Source: Bacillus sp. CHD6a
Lineage (GTDB): Bacteria; Bacillota; Bacilli; Bacillales; Bacillaceae_I
Assembly (NCBI RefSeq): GCF_001293645.1
Contig: NZ_LBMD01000003.1
Span: 232,331 to 296,330, forward strand
Direction: 5' to 3'
Length of the DNA: 64,000 nucleotides
Positions within the stretch are counted from its first letter, which is position 1; each line of letters starts with the position of its first letter. The position numbers were made by a program, and so were the translations under genes. Positions 23,641-32,139 of the stretch are shown here, piece after piece. A model generated the notes under the pieces. It made no database searches and was not told where the DNA came from. It saw only the letters and a list, made by a program, of their open reading frames with translations.

Positions 23641-24882
23641 TTATCCTAAAGAAGGATACAATTCATATTTTCCAGAAACTGCTTCTACACGAGCTTTTGC
23701 TTCTTCCAGTTTCGTTTCATCTTCGTGATTCTTCAATGTGAAGGCAATGATGGACGCAATTTCATCCATATCTTCCTGTGTGAAGCCACGGCTTGTGACA
23801 GCTGCCGTACCAATACGGATTCCACTTGTTACAAACGGGCTTTCCGGATCGAAAGGAATTGTGTTTTTGTTCACGGTGATTCCTACTTCATCCAACACTT
23901 TTTCTGCAATTTTCCCTGTGATGGAAAGAGAGCGTACGTCCACAAGTAAAAGATGGTTGTCTGTTCCGTTCGAAACAAGAGAAAGGCCCTCATTTTTCAG
24001 TGCTTCCGCCAAGCGGTGAGCATTGTCGATGATTTTTTGCGCATAGTCTTTGAATTCCGGTTGCAGTGCTTCGCCAAATGCAACAGCTTTAGCTGCGATC
24101 ACATGCATAAGCGGACCACCCTGAAGACCAGGGAAAATGGACTTATCAATTTTCTTTGCCCATTCTTCTTTACAAAGAATCATCCCACCACGAGGTCCAC
24201 GCAACGTTTTATGAGTGGTTGTTGTAACGAAATCCGCATAAGGAACCGGATTTTGGTGAAGACCAGCAGCAACAAGACCGGCAATATGCGCCATGTCGAC
24301 CATCAAGTAAGCTCCTACTTCATCTGCGATTTCACGGAACTTCGCGAAATCAATCGCACGCGGGTATGCACTTGCACCAGCAACGATTAGCTTCGGTTTG
24401 TGCAGTCTTGCTTTATCTGCCACATCTTCATAGTTAATAGTATGAGAGTCTTTGTCCACTCCATACTCCACAAAATTATATTGAATACCACTAAAGTTAA
24501 CCGGGCTTCCGTGCGTTAAATGGCCACCGTGGGAAAGGTTCATCCCAAGGACCGTGTCGCCCTGTTCTAGAATGGTAAAATAAACCGCCATATTCGCTTG
24601 GGCACCAGAGTGTGGTTGAACATTTGCATGCTCGGCTCCGAAAATTTCCTTCGCACGGTCACGGGCAATGTTCTCCGCTACATCTACGTGTTCACAACCT
24701 CCGTAATAGCGACGACCTGGGTACCCTTCTGCATATTTATTCGTCAGTACAGATCCTTGAGCCTCCATAACCGCTTCACTCACAAAGTTCTCAGAAGCAA
24801 TCAACTCGATTTTCGTGCGTTGTCTTGCCAATTCATCCTGGATGGATTGAAACAATTGCTGATCCTGTTGTGCTAATTTCAC
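23641..24882 (-). CDS. glyA: Serine hydroxymethyltransferase
   Basis: A 413-residue PLP enzyme that interconverts serine and glycine with tetrahydrofolate, the main source of one-carbon units. The PLP lysine is in [14 protein letters not shown] (about residue 226), and [15 protein letters not shown] is the substrate region. The start is GTG at 24882 with GGGGGA upstream. It is monocistronic here, with a terminator before upp. A divergent CCGAA-containing sequence upstream might be a PurR box but does not fit well. Confidence 0.97.
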   Translation of the reverse strand: MKLAQQDQQLFQSIQDELARQRTKIELIASENFVSEAVMEAQGSVLTNKYAEGYPGRRYYGGCEHVDVAENIARDRAKEIFGAEHANVQPHSGAQANMAVYFTILEQGDTVLGMNLSHGGHLTHGSPVNFSGIQYNFVEYGVDKDSHTINYEDVADKARLHKPKLIVAGASAYPRAIDFAKFREIADEVGAYLMVDMAHIAGLVAAGLHQNPVPYADFVTTTTHKTLRGPRGGMILCKEEWAKKIDKSIFPGLQGGPLMHVIAAKAVAFGEALQPEFKDYAQKIIDNAHRLAEALKNEGLSLVSNGTDNHLLLVDVRSLSITGKIAEKVLDEVGITVNKNTIPFDPESPFVTSGIRIGTAAVTSRGFTQEDMDEIASIIAFTLKNHEDETKLEEAKARVEAVSGKYELYPSLG

Positions 24883-25010
24883 TTTCGGAATCCCCCTTTA
24901 AGTATGAACATCAAATTTAAAATGTCTAAAAAACTACTACATTCGGCTTTTCAACCTTTACCTCCTCCATCTTATCACGATGGACAATAGATAGAAACAG
25001 AAAAGGAAGA

Positions 25011-25025
25011 TTGATAGCGCTTACT
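25011..25025. promoter_or_regulatory. Weak cre-like site upstream of glyA
   Basis: TTGATAGCGCTTACT fits the loose cre consensus WTGNAARCGYTTWNN with one or two mismatches. Position is about 130 bp upstream of glyA. Much weaker than the perfect boxes elsewhere in the window. Confidence 0.3.
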
Positions 25026-25060
25026 TAGAAAAACTTTCGTGAAAATAAAAAATAACGAAA

Positions 25061-25110
25061 AGGGGTCAGACCCTCAAAGGATTTTCGTCATCCATGTCGA
25101 AGGCCGACCC
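25061..25110 (+). repeat. R2 element with AAAGG/GTCGAA tail
   Basis: GGGGTCAGACCC then TCAAAGGATTTTCGTC and GTCGAAGG, ending just past the ywlG stop. Same layout as the copies at 31547 and 47018. Confidence 0.7.
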
Positions 25111-25118
25111 ATTTTTGT

Positions 25119-25682
25119 TTATTTTGTTTCTGTTGTGGAAATTTCGTAGGTTGCTCTGGCGCCGCCGATGAGTTTGGGGCGGGTTTTTGCCATGGTGATG
25201 TGGGCGTTGCCGATGGATTTAACCGAGCTGCGCACTGGGACAGCGACGTGTTTGAGGTGCATGCCGATAAGCGTGTCCCCAATATCGATGCCTGCGTCCG
25301 CTTTGATGTGTTCAACCATCACCGCATCTTTCATTTTGTGAAAGGCGTAAGATGCCATAGCACCACCTGCATGTCTCACCGGGATAACTGTTACTTCATC
25401 TAATCCACGTCTACATGCTGTTTCTCTTTCTATTACAAGCGCGCGATTCAAATGTTCACAACATTGAAAGGCAAGCTCGACACCTGTCTTTTCACAAAAC
25501 TCATTCAACACGGCAAAAAGTGTTTCAGCGACACCTTCCGTTCCGGCTGTTCCTATTTTTTCACCGATCACTTCACTAGTACTGCAACCTACCACTAGAA
25601 TCTGGCCCTTTTTCAACCCTGCCTGATCCTGCAAGTCATGTAGCACCTGCTCCAACTGTTCTTTCCACTCTAAATGCATCAT
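25119..25682 (-). CDS. ywlG: TIGR01440/DUF436 family protein YwlG
   Basis: A 187-residue protein of the YwlG family. Conserved stretches are [31 protein letters not shown] and [11 protein letters not shown]. Cys and His residues are conserved but no reaction is established. It begins just past the rpiB stop, with the ribosome site (GGAGAAG) inside the rpiB end, so the two are coupled, as in B. subtilis rpiB(ywlF)-ywlG. Confidence 0.9.
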   Translation of the reverse strand: MMHLEWKEQLEQVLHDLQDQAGLKKGQILVVGCSTSEVIGEKIGTAGTEGVAETLFAVLNEFCEKTGVELAFQCCEHLNRALVIERETACRRGLDEVTVIPVRHAGGAMASYAFHKMKDAVMVEHIKADAGIDIGDTLIGMHLKHVAVPVRSSVKSIGNAHITMAKTRPKLIGGARATYEISTTETK

Positions 25683-25683
25683 G

Positions 25684-26121
25684 TTACTTCTCCAACTGAT
25701 GAATCTTATTCACACGGTTTTCGTGGCGTCCGCCTTCAAATTCTGTTGTCAGCCAGATCTTTGCAATCTCACGGGCAAGCCCAGGTCCGATGACACGTTC
25801 CCCCATTGCCAAGACATTGGTGTCATTGTGTTCGCGCGTTGCTTTCGCACTGAACATATCGTGCACAAGCGCACAACGAATGCCTTTTACTTTGTTCGCC
25901 GCAATCGACATTCCAATTCCTGTTCCGCAGATTAAGATACCACGGTCAAATTCACCTTCTGCCACTTTCATCGCCACTGGCTGGGCATAATCTGGATAAT
26001 CTACAGAAGTCTCACACTCACACCCGAAGTCTTCAAACTCTATGTTCATTTCTTTTAATAATCCTTTTATCTCCTCACGGATGTTGATCCCACCGTGATC
26101 TGAAGCAATTGCCACTCTCAT
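25684..26121 (-). CDS. rpiB: Ribose-5-phosphate isomerase B
   Basis: A 145-residue LacAB/RpiB-family sugar-phosphate isomerase (YwlF). It has the opening [25 protein letters not shown] and the catalytic [15 protein letters not shown] with its Cys. The frame is open for 33 residues upstream, but ATG 26121 with AGGGGATGA is the family start. It acts in the non-oxidative pentose phosphate path. Confidence 0.92.
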   Translation of the reverse strand: MRVAIASDHGGINIREEIKGLLKEMNIEFEDFGCECETSVDYPDYAQPVAMKVAEGEFDRGILICGTGIGMSIAANKVKGIRCALVHDMFSAKATREHNDTNVLAMGERVIGPGLAREIAKIWLTTEFEGGRHENRVNKIHQLEK

Positions 26122-26216
26122 ATTTTCATCCCCTATTCGAATGATTCTTTTATATGTACATCTTACCCGTCTAATGCAAAAAAATCCATTAGGATGTTCA
26201 CGTCCTATTTTCTCCA

Positions 26217-26249
26217 ACAAAAAAGCCCGAGCAACTAAGTGCCCAAGCT
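26217..26249 (-). terminator. Terminator of the chemoreceptor gene
   Basis: Stem of ten pairs with G-U wobble on RNA level (AGCTTGGGCA with TGCTCGGGCT), followed by T6 on the minus strand, 8 bp past the stop. Confidence 0.65.
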
Positions 26250-26256
26250 AATCATA

Positions 26257-27546
26257 TTACACTTTAAACCTTGATATCATCCGCTTCAAGTTGCTCGCCT
26301 GACCCGCAAGCTCTTGGGATATTTTCTCTACATCCGCAATCATGCTTGCCTGTTCTTGGGTGGTAGCCGTTACTTCTTCCGCTCCTGCAGAGGTTTCTTC
26401 GGCAATTGCTGCCACTTCTTGAGACTGACGTGCTGTCGTTTGGATGCTGTCCATCTGGCGGTCCACAAGGCTTGCGATTTGTTTAACAGATGCCGCAACC
26501 TCTAATACAGAAGTGGTCATTTCGGCAATGACCGTATTCGTTGCTGTACCTTTTTCTGCTTCCGCATTTGCCGCTTTCACTTGCCCTGTGATCTGCGTTA
26601 CAACGTTTTTCACTTCTTCTTGAATGTTTTTGATCAGTTCAGATATTCCTTGCACCGCTTTGGCACTTTCATCCGCCAAGGAACGGACCTCTTCCGCAAC
26701 CACCGCAAAGCCGCGTCCATGCTCTCCTGCCCTTGCAGCTTCAATGGATGCGTTTAGCGCCAATAGGTTTGTCTGACCAGCAATATCCCCAACAAGTGAA
26801 ATGATATTTTCTACTTCTTTTGCATTCTTTTCAAGGCGTTCCACTGTCTTTAAGGACGTCTGATTTTCGCCTGCAAGCTTCTGAATACCGGAAACAAGAG
26901 AATGAATAACTTCCTTGCTTTCATCAAGGTCCTTCACCATTTCTTCAGAAAGCTGCTGGGAGGACGTAGCTTTTTCATGCACTTCATCGGCAATTTTAAT
27001 GACCTCATCCACCGATTCGGCCGTATCTTGAATAGAAGCAGCGGAACTTTCTGCCCCTTTTGCAATCTCTTCGATTGTAAAAGAAATATTTTCAGCCTGC
27101 TCAGAAGCCTGCATGGAGACATTGCTTATTTCTTCCACTTTTTCATTCGTTTTTTCAAATGTTTCGTTAATGGTTTTTACCATGTCCCGCAAGTTATGTA
27201 ACATGAGGTTGAACGCATCCCCGACCGCACTGATCTCATCACGCGAGTTGGAAACCGGCACATCTTCAGATAAATCCCCATTTGCTGCTTTTTGAGCAAC
27301 CTCTTCTAGTTGTTGCAATGGTTTAGTAATATATTTTGAAGCAAAAAAAGCGAGAATCCCAGACCATACAATTCCAAGTACCAATGTAAGGACAGTGAAG
27401 AGGCTTGCCCCCATAAATCCTTTCACATAATCCACTAAGAAATAAATGAAAAATCCACTGACCGTATACGTGATGACTGCTAAAATCGTTGTAAACAACA
27501 CGAGCTTGTAACGTAACCCAAACTTATATTTCCCGTTTTCCCCCAT
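26257..27546 (-). CDS. Methyl-accepting chemotaxis protein without large sensor domain
   Basis: A 429-residue chemoreceptor-type signalling protein. Two membrane helices lie close together (about residues 14-34 and 39-62), with only a short outside loop, then a HAMP domain ([18 protein letters not shown]) and the MCP signalling hairpin (about 150-420), including the tip [20 protein letters not shown] and [15 protein letters not shown]. Without a periplasm-like sensor it may sense membrane state or a cytosolic cue. ATG 27546 follows GGAGGAGG at 8 nt. It lies between ywlE and rpiB. Confidence 0.9.
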   Translation of the reverse strand: MGENGKYKFGLRYKLVLFTTILAVITYTVSGFFIYFLVDYVKGFMGASLFTVLTLVLGIVWSGILAFFASKYITKPLQQLEEVAQKAANGDLSEDVPVSNSRDEISAVGDAFNLMLHNLRDMVKTINETFEKTNEKVEEISNVSMQASEQAENISFTIEEIAKGAESSAASIQDTAESVDEVIKIADEVHEKATSSQQLSEEMVKDLDESKEVIHSLVSGIQKLAGENQTSLKTVERLEKNAKEVENIISLVGDIAGQTNLLALNASIEAARAGEHGRGFAVVAEEVRSLADESAKAVQGISELIKNIQEEVKNVVTQITGQVKAANAEAEKGTATNTVIAEMTTSVLEVAASVKQIASLVDRQMDSIQTTARQSQEVAAIAEETSAGAEEVTATTQEQASMIADVEKISQELAGQASNLKRMISRFKV

Positions 27547-27612
27547 CGTACTTCCTCCTCCATGCATGGTCCGCACAGAGATCTCTTTCTCATATGGCAG
27601 CCTGCATGAGTG

Positions 27613-28041
27613 CTATTTTATTTTTTCTACTATGGACTCTATGACGTTTTGAAGCTCTTCGAATGTCGCGCGATACGTCTCAACCGTGCCACCGTATGGA
27701 TCCATTACTTCTCCACTTTGCTCAGCAAACCCCTTTAAGGTATATGTCTTCCCCAAGCTGTTAGGATAGCTGTTTTCGAGCAACATTTTATGTTGTGCTG
27801 TCATGGTGAAAATGTAATCGGCCCACTTAATCAACCCATCCGAGACCTGGGTAGACTGATGTTCAACCGGCAATCCCTTTTCTTGTAACACTTCCTGCGC
27901 CTGACTGGAAGCTTCACTACCTGGCATCGCAAATACACCCGCGGATTTAACCTCGACACCCTTCATGTCACGACTTGCCAAGATCGCAGCAGCCATCGGA
28001 CTCCGGCACGTATTTCCCGTACACACAAATAATACATTCAT
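27613..28041 (-). CDS. ywlE: Protein-arginine phosphatase YwlE
   Basis: A 142-residue low-molecular-weight phosphatase-fold enzyme. The P-loop CTGNTCRSP (about residues 7-15) has the Thr in CTGNTC that in YwlE gives preference for phosphoarginine over phosphotyrosine; DPYGG near residue 115 is the general-acid loop. It counteracts the McsB kinase, which marks proteins for ClpCP. ATG 28041 has GGAGG at 9 nt. The frame is open 57 residues upstream without a start signal. Confidence 0.92.
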   Translation of the reverse strand: MNVLFVCTGNTCRSPMAAAILASRDMKGVEVKSAGVFAMPGSEASSQAQEVLQEKGLPVEHQSTQVSDGLIKWADYIFTMTAQHKMLLENSYPNSLGKTYTLKGFAEQSGEVMDPYGGTVETYRATFEELQNVIESIVEKIK

Positions 28042-28151
28042 TTTCTGATTCCTCCTTTTCCTTTTATTATAAACGAAAAGAAAGAAGAAATAGTCATAAA
28101 GGTCCTCTCTCTTGTTATGTCGGCATAACCGTCGACTTTTCAAGAGGATAA

Positions 28152-28179
28152 AATAAAAAAGACCCGCTACAGGCCTTTT
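28152..28179 (-). terminator. Possible terminator of mntP
   Basis: AAAAGACCC / AGGCCTTTT imperfect stem, with T6 on the minus strand, 5 bp past the mntP stop. Confidence 0.5.
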
Positions 28180-28183
28180 ATCT

Positions 28184-28738
28184 TCACACAAAAAACAACA
28201 ACTTAATTCCAAACCCTAGTAAAATACTGCCACCAAGCGCTTCGCTGTAAGACCCGAGCCACCCCTGCAACTTCCTGCCGAAAATAAGCCCCATCCACGT
28301 CAACAACATGCTCACCGCTCCAAACAGGAATATGGTTAATAAGGTTCTCGCACCGTAAATTCCCAGGCTAAGTCCGACCGAAAAACTATCCAAACTCACA
28401 CTCAGCGCAAAAACGAATAAACCCACTCCAACAGGAGAAATCATAGGCCCGTTCTCTTCTTTAAAAGAGGAAAACATCATCTGCACGCCAAGCAACACAA
28501 GGAGCAACCCTCCAATTAACGTCGCAATCGAGCCGAATTCCTCTGACAGCACCTTCCCCACCGCCATTCCTCCAAGCGGCATGAAAATATGAAAAATTCC
28601 AATGGTAACCCCTATGTAAAAGATCTGTCGCAATCTCAGCTTTATCATACCCATCCCAATCCCAACGGAAAAAGCATCCATCCCGAGCGCAATCGCCATC
28701 AATAATAGTGTCATGAATTCCCCAAACGTAATCCCCAT
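28184..28738 (-). CDS. mntP: Manganese efflux pump MntP family
   Basis: A 184-residue membrane protein with six helices and two DAFSVG/DSFSVG motifs ([17 protein letters not shown] and [13 protein letters not shown]), the mark of MntP (YwlD) exporters. It lies between ywlE and ywlC as in B. subtilis. No yybP-ykoY riboswitch is visible upstream. Substrate assignment is by family. Confidence 0.9.
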   Translation of the reverse strand: MGITFGEFMTLLLMAIALGMDAFSVGIGMGMIKLRLRQIFYIGVTIGIFHIFMPLGGMAVGKVLSEEFGSIATLIGGLLLVLLGVQMMFSSFKEENGPMISPVGVGLFVFALSVSLDSFSVGLSLGIYGARTLLTIFLFGAVSMLLTWMGLIFGRKLQGWLGSYSEALGGSILLGFGIKLLFFV

Positions 28739-28809
28739 GCTCTGCCTCCCCTTAGGACTTGTCTACTTCAAGATATGCACAAGCCTTCGGGAATAGAAGG
28801 AAAATTGGA

Positions 28810-28843
28810 ACAAAAAAGGACCCCGTTGTTACAAAGGTCCTTT
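28810..28843 (-). terminator. Terminator of ywlC/tsaC
   Basis: AAAGGACC / GGTCCTTT stem with T5-6 on the minus strand, directly past the stop. Confidence 0.8.
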
Positions 28844-28846
28844 GGA

Positions 28847-29899
28847 TTATTCTTTTATAAACTTATGTCCAGCGGCTTTTTCCAGTCGGTTCATAATCGC
28901 CGCACCTACTCCGTCTCTTGGGAAAGTCTCACTAAAGATTACGTCCACATCTGTCGCATTAAACGCGCGTAGGCCGTCGTACAATTGGCTCGCTACGGTG
29001 GTAAGATCTGTTTTCGTACCACAGGCTATGGTGGTAAGATCTGTTGTATTTATTTGTGTGATGGTCTCTTCTGTTGCGAGAACCCCTACCTTTTGCCCTT
29101 TTTGTTGAGCATCTGTGATCGTTTGCTGCAAGAAACTTTCGCTTCCCTCGACCAGATACACCGGCGCAACAGGTGCATAATGCGTGTATTTCATCCCAGG
29201 GGACTTAGGTTTATGTTGCTCATCTTGCGAAAATAAAGCAGGGTCTACGTCCACTTTACCTACTACTTTCTCCAGTTCTTCCTTTGTCACGCCACCCGGC
29301 CTTAGGATTACCGGGATCTCTGTCGTGCAATCCACCACGGTAGACTCAAGCCCCACACCTGTTGCTCCTCCATCCACAATTCCGGCAATCCTGTGGATTA
29401 AATCTTCCTCCACATGCTTGGCAGTAGTTGGACTTGGTTTTCCAGATAAGTTTGCACTCGGTGCTGCAAGCGGAAGTCCCGATACTTCCATCAACGCGCG
29501 CGCCACCTCATGATCTGGCATACGGACAGCAAGTGTTTCAAGTCCAGCCGTCACATAATGTGAAACGCCCTCTTTCTTTGGAAGAACCAAAGTAAGCGGC
29601 CCTGGCCAAAAAGCATCCATTAACTTATGGGCAGATTCTGGTACGTTATCCACAAGGTTTTTAAGTTGTTCTAATTTTGATATATGCACGATAAGCGGGT
29701 TGTCACTAGGACGGCCCTTTGCTTCAAAAATCTTCAATACAGCCTGATCTGACAAGGCATTGGCCCCAAGACCATAGACCGTCTCTGTCGGGAAAGCCAC
29801 CACTTCATTTTCTTTCAGTAAACTGGCCGCTTCCACAATCTGTGGATAACTATTTAGTAATGGTTCTTCTTTATCCACAGCCCATAATTTCGTTTCCAT
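28847..29899 (-). CDS. ywlC: L-threonylcarbamoyladenylate synthase (Sua5/YwlC)
   Basis: A 350-residue Sua5-type enzyme that makes threonylcarbamoyl-AMP for t6A at position 37 of ANN-decoding tRNAs. The YrdC domain (about residues 18-205) has KENEVVAFPTETVYGLGANA, RPSDNPLIVHI and SAPSANLSGKPSPTTA; a linker (SPGMKYTHYAP) leads to the C-terminal Sua5 domain. Length is typical of the long form. The 5' end of the gene and the upstream spacer carry several DnaA boxes. Confidence 0.95.
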   Translation of the reverse strand: METKLWAVDKEEPLLNSYPQIVEAASLLKENEVVAFPTETVYGLGANALSDQAVLKIFEAKGRPSDNPLIVHISKLEQLKNLVDNVPESAHKLMDAFWPGPLTLVLPKKEGVSHYVTAGLETLAVRMPDHEVARALMEVSGLPLAAPSANLSGKPSPTTAKHVEEDLIHRIAGIVDGGATGVGLESTVVDCTTEIPVILRPGGVTKEELEKVVGKVDVDPALFSQDEQHKPKSPGMKYTHYAPVAPVYLVEGSESFLQQTITDAQQKGQKVGVLATEETITQINTTDLTTIACGTKTDLTTVASQLYDGLRAFNATDVDVIFSETFPRDGVGAAIMNRLEKAAGHKFIKE

Positions 29900-30053
29900 T
29901 TACTATCCCTCATTCTACAATCTATTAACATGTTAATATGTAAGCATTTCACCTGAAAGTATAAAGAACTTCCACAAATAACACAAGCCTTATCCACAAA
30001 CTGTGGATAAAGCCTCGCCAAACCGTGGATAACTCTGTGGGTAATGTGGATTT
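29841..30053. promoter_or_regulatory. DnaA-box cluster at ywlC
   Basis: Perfect TTATCCACA boxes (either strand) at 29841-29849, 29871-29879, 29990-29998 and 30002-30010, plus near matches CGTGGATAA at 30024, TGTGGGTAA at 30036 and TGTGGATTT at 30045. Two lie in the ywlC coding start, the rest upstream. From memory, the ywlC region of B. subtilis is one of the stable DnaA-binding clusters outside oriC, so the cluster seems conserved. Confidence 0.75.
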
Positions 30054-30063
30054 AAGTGTAAAG

Positions 30064-30162
30064 GGGGTCTGACCCGCTCCGCGTTAATGCGTTACCTTGG
30101 TGATAAGGGGTCTGACCCGCTCCGCGTTAATGCGTTACCTCACTGCTAAGGGGTCTGACCCT
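30064..30162 (+). repeat. R2 tandem: two full units and a third core
   Basis: GGGGTCTGACCC starts at about 30065, 30107 and 30150. The first two are each followed by GCTCCGCGTTAATGCGTTAC, giving a 42-43-bp tandem. The third core runs into the ywlB stop codon and encodes its last residues. The unit is the reverse complement type of the 12058 and 12304 copies. Confidence 0.8.
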
Positions 30163-30601
30163 TTAACTCACACACCATAAGTGTGCATCCTTCTTGTTGG
30201 GTGATTTCTTGGAAGAAGTCGGATGCGAGCATGGTTTGGGGTGCGTTGTGAATAGGTTGTGGATAAAAGTTGAGCAGTTCGAAAAATTGGATGAAATTAT
30301 TTTTGTTGGTAACTAAGTAGAGCTGCTCTAATCCTTTTTTTCTGGCATGCTGCTGGGTATGCTCAAACATTTGCAATAACTGAAACTGCTTGACGGACGG
30401 ACCAATCACAAGCGAGCGCAAAAGCCCTGCATTTCCATACTCTTCTATTCCAATGGTCCCGCAAATCCCCTCATTCTCTTCTTCAAGAATGATAAAATCC
30501 TCTATCTTATCTTCCAAATCCACTATATTTATATTTGCTCTTCTTAAAAATACTTGCAATGCCCAAAGGTCATCTTGTGTGGCTGATCGTAATACTTTCA
30601 T
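30146..30601 (-). CDS. ywlB: GNAT-family acetyltransferase YwlB
   Basis: A 151-residue Gcn5-type N-acetyltransferase. The fold is recognisable: N-terminal RSATQDDLWALQVFLRRANI, the central GTIGIEEYGNAGLLRSLVIGP strand pair and the acyl-CoA-binding helix region FEHTQQHARKKGLEQLYLVT. The substrate is unknown. Its last residues (KGQTP) and stop codon are encoded by an R2 repeat, so the 3' end was formed or altered by the element. It is the B. subtilis neighbour of ywlC and spoIIR. Confidence 0.85.
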   Translation of the reverse strand: MKVLRSATQDDLWALQVFLRRANINIVDLEDKIEDFIILEEENEGICGTIGIEEYGNAGLLRSLVIGPSVKQFQLLQMFEHTQQHARKKGLEQLYLVTNKNNFIQFFELLNFYPQPIHNAPQTMLASDFFQEITQQEGCTLMVCELKGQTP

Positions 30602-30665
30602 TTATTTCACCTCTTCTAGTAGTTTTCTAATACTACTCTATTGAGAGAGATGAAAAAGTAGAACC

Positions 30666-31370
30666 TTACGCCGTAACTTTATTCCATAGGGATGATAGAA
30701 TCTCTACTAGGAAAAATTCTACTTCCACTTCTTCCGGTTCTTCATTTACAAGAAAGTCCTGTGCATTCGTTTTAGTGTCAGACTTTGCCGTTGTCGCAGT
30801 GCTTTCTGCCGTTTCTCCGGATACTTCCATTTCCTCTTCCTCAAAAGGACTTGCCGTTGCTTCTCCGTTTGAAAAGTCCAGGAAACACAGTGGCGGGAAC
30901 AATACGCACCACCAATTCGCTCCAGTACCTTCCCCAAGTGTAATCAAAATTGCTTCATAATCTCCTGCAGGATAGATAAATTTTCCGTACATTTTCGTTG
31001 GAAAATCCACTCTGCCAAAGTCTACATTATAAGTTTGAACCAGTCCTTCTTCTGCCATTACCTCTTGTACGATCTTTTCGATTTGATCCATGTTGCCGGT
31101 AATCACTTCACGAGCATTTTCCATGGAAGTCAACCCTTCCACCCAAACCGTAATTTCCTCATTTACACGGTCACGAATCTTTCTTTTTAGTTCCTGATCT
31201 TGATCACTATCGCTATTTGCTAGAATGCGAAGTCTAATAGCTTCATCCGGAATGACCATCGCACCATTCTTTACATTCGCACCCGCCGTCGCCTGCTCTC
31301 CCAAAAGCGAAAGATAAGCCCCCACAAAAAGTAACACTATATATAAAGTAATTTTATTTTTCTTCAACAT
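30666..31370 (-). CDS. spoIIR: Stage II sporulation protein R
   Basis: A 234-residue secreted signalling protein made in the forespore under sigma-F. It triggers SpoIIGA to process pro-sigma-E in the mother cell. A signal/anchor helix (KITLYIVLLFVGAYLSLLG) is followed by the family core: IPDEAIRLRILANSDSDQDQ, KMYGKFIYPAGDYEAILITL and GANWWCVLFPPLCFLDF. The C-terminal 50 residues are acidic and variable. ATG 31370 (MLKKNKIT) is chosen by family start; the ribosome site is a loose GGGGGA. Confidence 0.95.
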   Translation of the reverse strand: MLKKNKITLYIVLLFVGAYLSLLGEQATAGANVKNGAMVIPDEAIRLRILANSDSDQDQELKRKIRDRVNEEITVWVEGLTSMENAREVITGNMDQIEKIVQEVMAEEGLVQTYNVDFGRVDFPTKMYGKFIYPAGDYEAILITLGEGTGANWWCVLFPPLCFLDFSNGEATASPFEEEEMEVSGETAESTATTAKSDTKTNAQDFLVNEEPEEVEVEFFLVEILSSLWNKVTA

Positions 31371-31462
31371 TTCCCCCAACTCCCCTCTAGCAAACAGTCT
31401 AGGCAAAAAACAAAAATCCTAAACTACTAAAATGCAAAAAATAGAGAGAAAAAATTTAATAA

Positions 31463-31507
31463 AGGGGTCAGACCCTTGCAGGAAATCCCTCCCTCCTGTC
31501 GAACGCG
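31463..31507 (+). repeat. R2 element, copy
   Basis: GGGGTCAGACCC followed by TTGCAGGAAATCCCTCCCTC and GTCGAA: same layout (core, AGG, pyrimidine-rich, GTCGAA) as the other tailed copies. Confidence 0.7.
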
Positions 31508-31546
31508 CCATGCAGTGGGTGGTCTTGTGTGATTGTCGAAAAATAT

Positions 31547-31592
31547 GGGGTCAGACCCCTAAAGGTTTTTCTTTCTCCACGTCGAACCCCCA
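31547..31592 (+). repeat. R2 element, copy
   Basis: GGGGTCAGACCCC, TAAAGG, TTTTTCTTTCTCCAC, GTCGAA. It is 84 bp from the previous copy, in the same orientation. Confidence 0.75.
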
Positions 31593-31629
31593 CACTAACG
31601 TTGGTTTTTGGTAGTTTGCTAGTTTTGGG

Positions 31630-31655
31630 GTTTGAGGTATGCGACATAAGGGTAT
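31630..31655 (+). promoter_or_regulatory. Sigma-B-type promoter of the orphan gene
   Basis: GTTTGA (31630-31635), 14-bp spacer, GGGTAT (31650-31655). This fits the general-stress sigma-B consensus GTTTAA-N12-15-GGGTAT with one mismatch. It lies 58 bp upstream of the ATG at 31713. Confidence 0.6.
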
Positions 31656-31712
31656 GTAAAGAGGACGGGTTACTTTAAGTAATGTATTTTTTATGAAAGG
31701 AAGATAGGCTTT

Positions 31713-32024
31713 ATGAGATCGTTTACTTGTAATATTGAGGCATTCCGCATTGGAGACATGAAGAGTGCATTCAATCACATCAGCATTCCTATTGTGTTTG
31801 AAATTTTGGTAGGCGGCAGATGGATGACAGGTAAAGCATTTTACCATCATTATCATCGCACCATTTCGTATGATTCGAACCTGTCTCAATTAATCAATCT
31901 GTGCACTGCGGAAAAGAAGGAAGAAATCCGCCAAGCATTTGTAAAATTTGTGGAAGAAAAAACAAATAGAGGCCTGACACTTGCCAGACCTCAACAGGAA
32001 GACGGAGCCATAATGGAAGCGTGA
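31713..32024 (+). CDS. Uncharacterised 103-residue protein
   Basis: I do not recognise the family. The protein is soluble, starts MRSFTCNIEAFRIGDMKS, has a His-rich patch (YHHYHRTISYD) and a charged C-terminal helix (EKKEEIRQAFVKFVEEK). Codon use looks native. AGGAAG lies about 12 nt before the ATG, and a sigma-B-type promoter lies 58 bp upstream, which supports a real stress-induced gene. It is the only plus-strand gene in the first 43 kb and lies between spoIIR and prmC. An antisense frame of 112 codons overlaps and is taken as a shadow. Confidence 0.65.
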   Translation: MRSFTCNIEAFRIGDMKSAFNHISIPIVFEILVGGRWMTGKAFYHHYHRTISYDSNLSQLINLCTAEKKEEIRQAFVKFVEEKTNRGLTLARPQQEDGAIMEA

Positions 32025-32139
32025 TTTAGACCGCTTAAAAGAACCTGCACTCTTCCATCAACCGAAAACCAGTAACACCTTGCCCAGATTCACTGAAGCA
32101 AGCAAGGTGCAGCTCCCTCCTCTTTTCCCAATAAAAACA

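Noticed and set aside
24920..24960. PurR box upstream of glyA
   Set aside because: Only a CCGAA core (reverse strand near 24950) is seen; flanks do not fit and no second box at the usual spacing was found.
31551..31889. Minus-strand frame of 112 codons opposite the orphan gene
   Set aside because: The plus-strand frame has better codon use, a ribosome site and a promoter.
32076..32109. Inverted repeat CACCTTGC / GCAAGGTG between the orphan gene and prmC
   Set aside because: No T tract on either strand, so not called a terminator.
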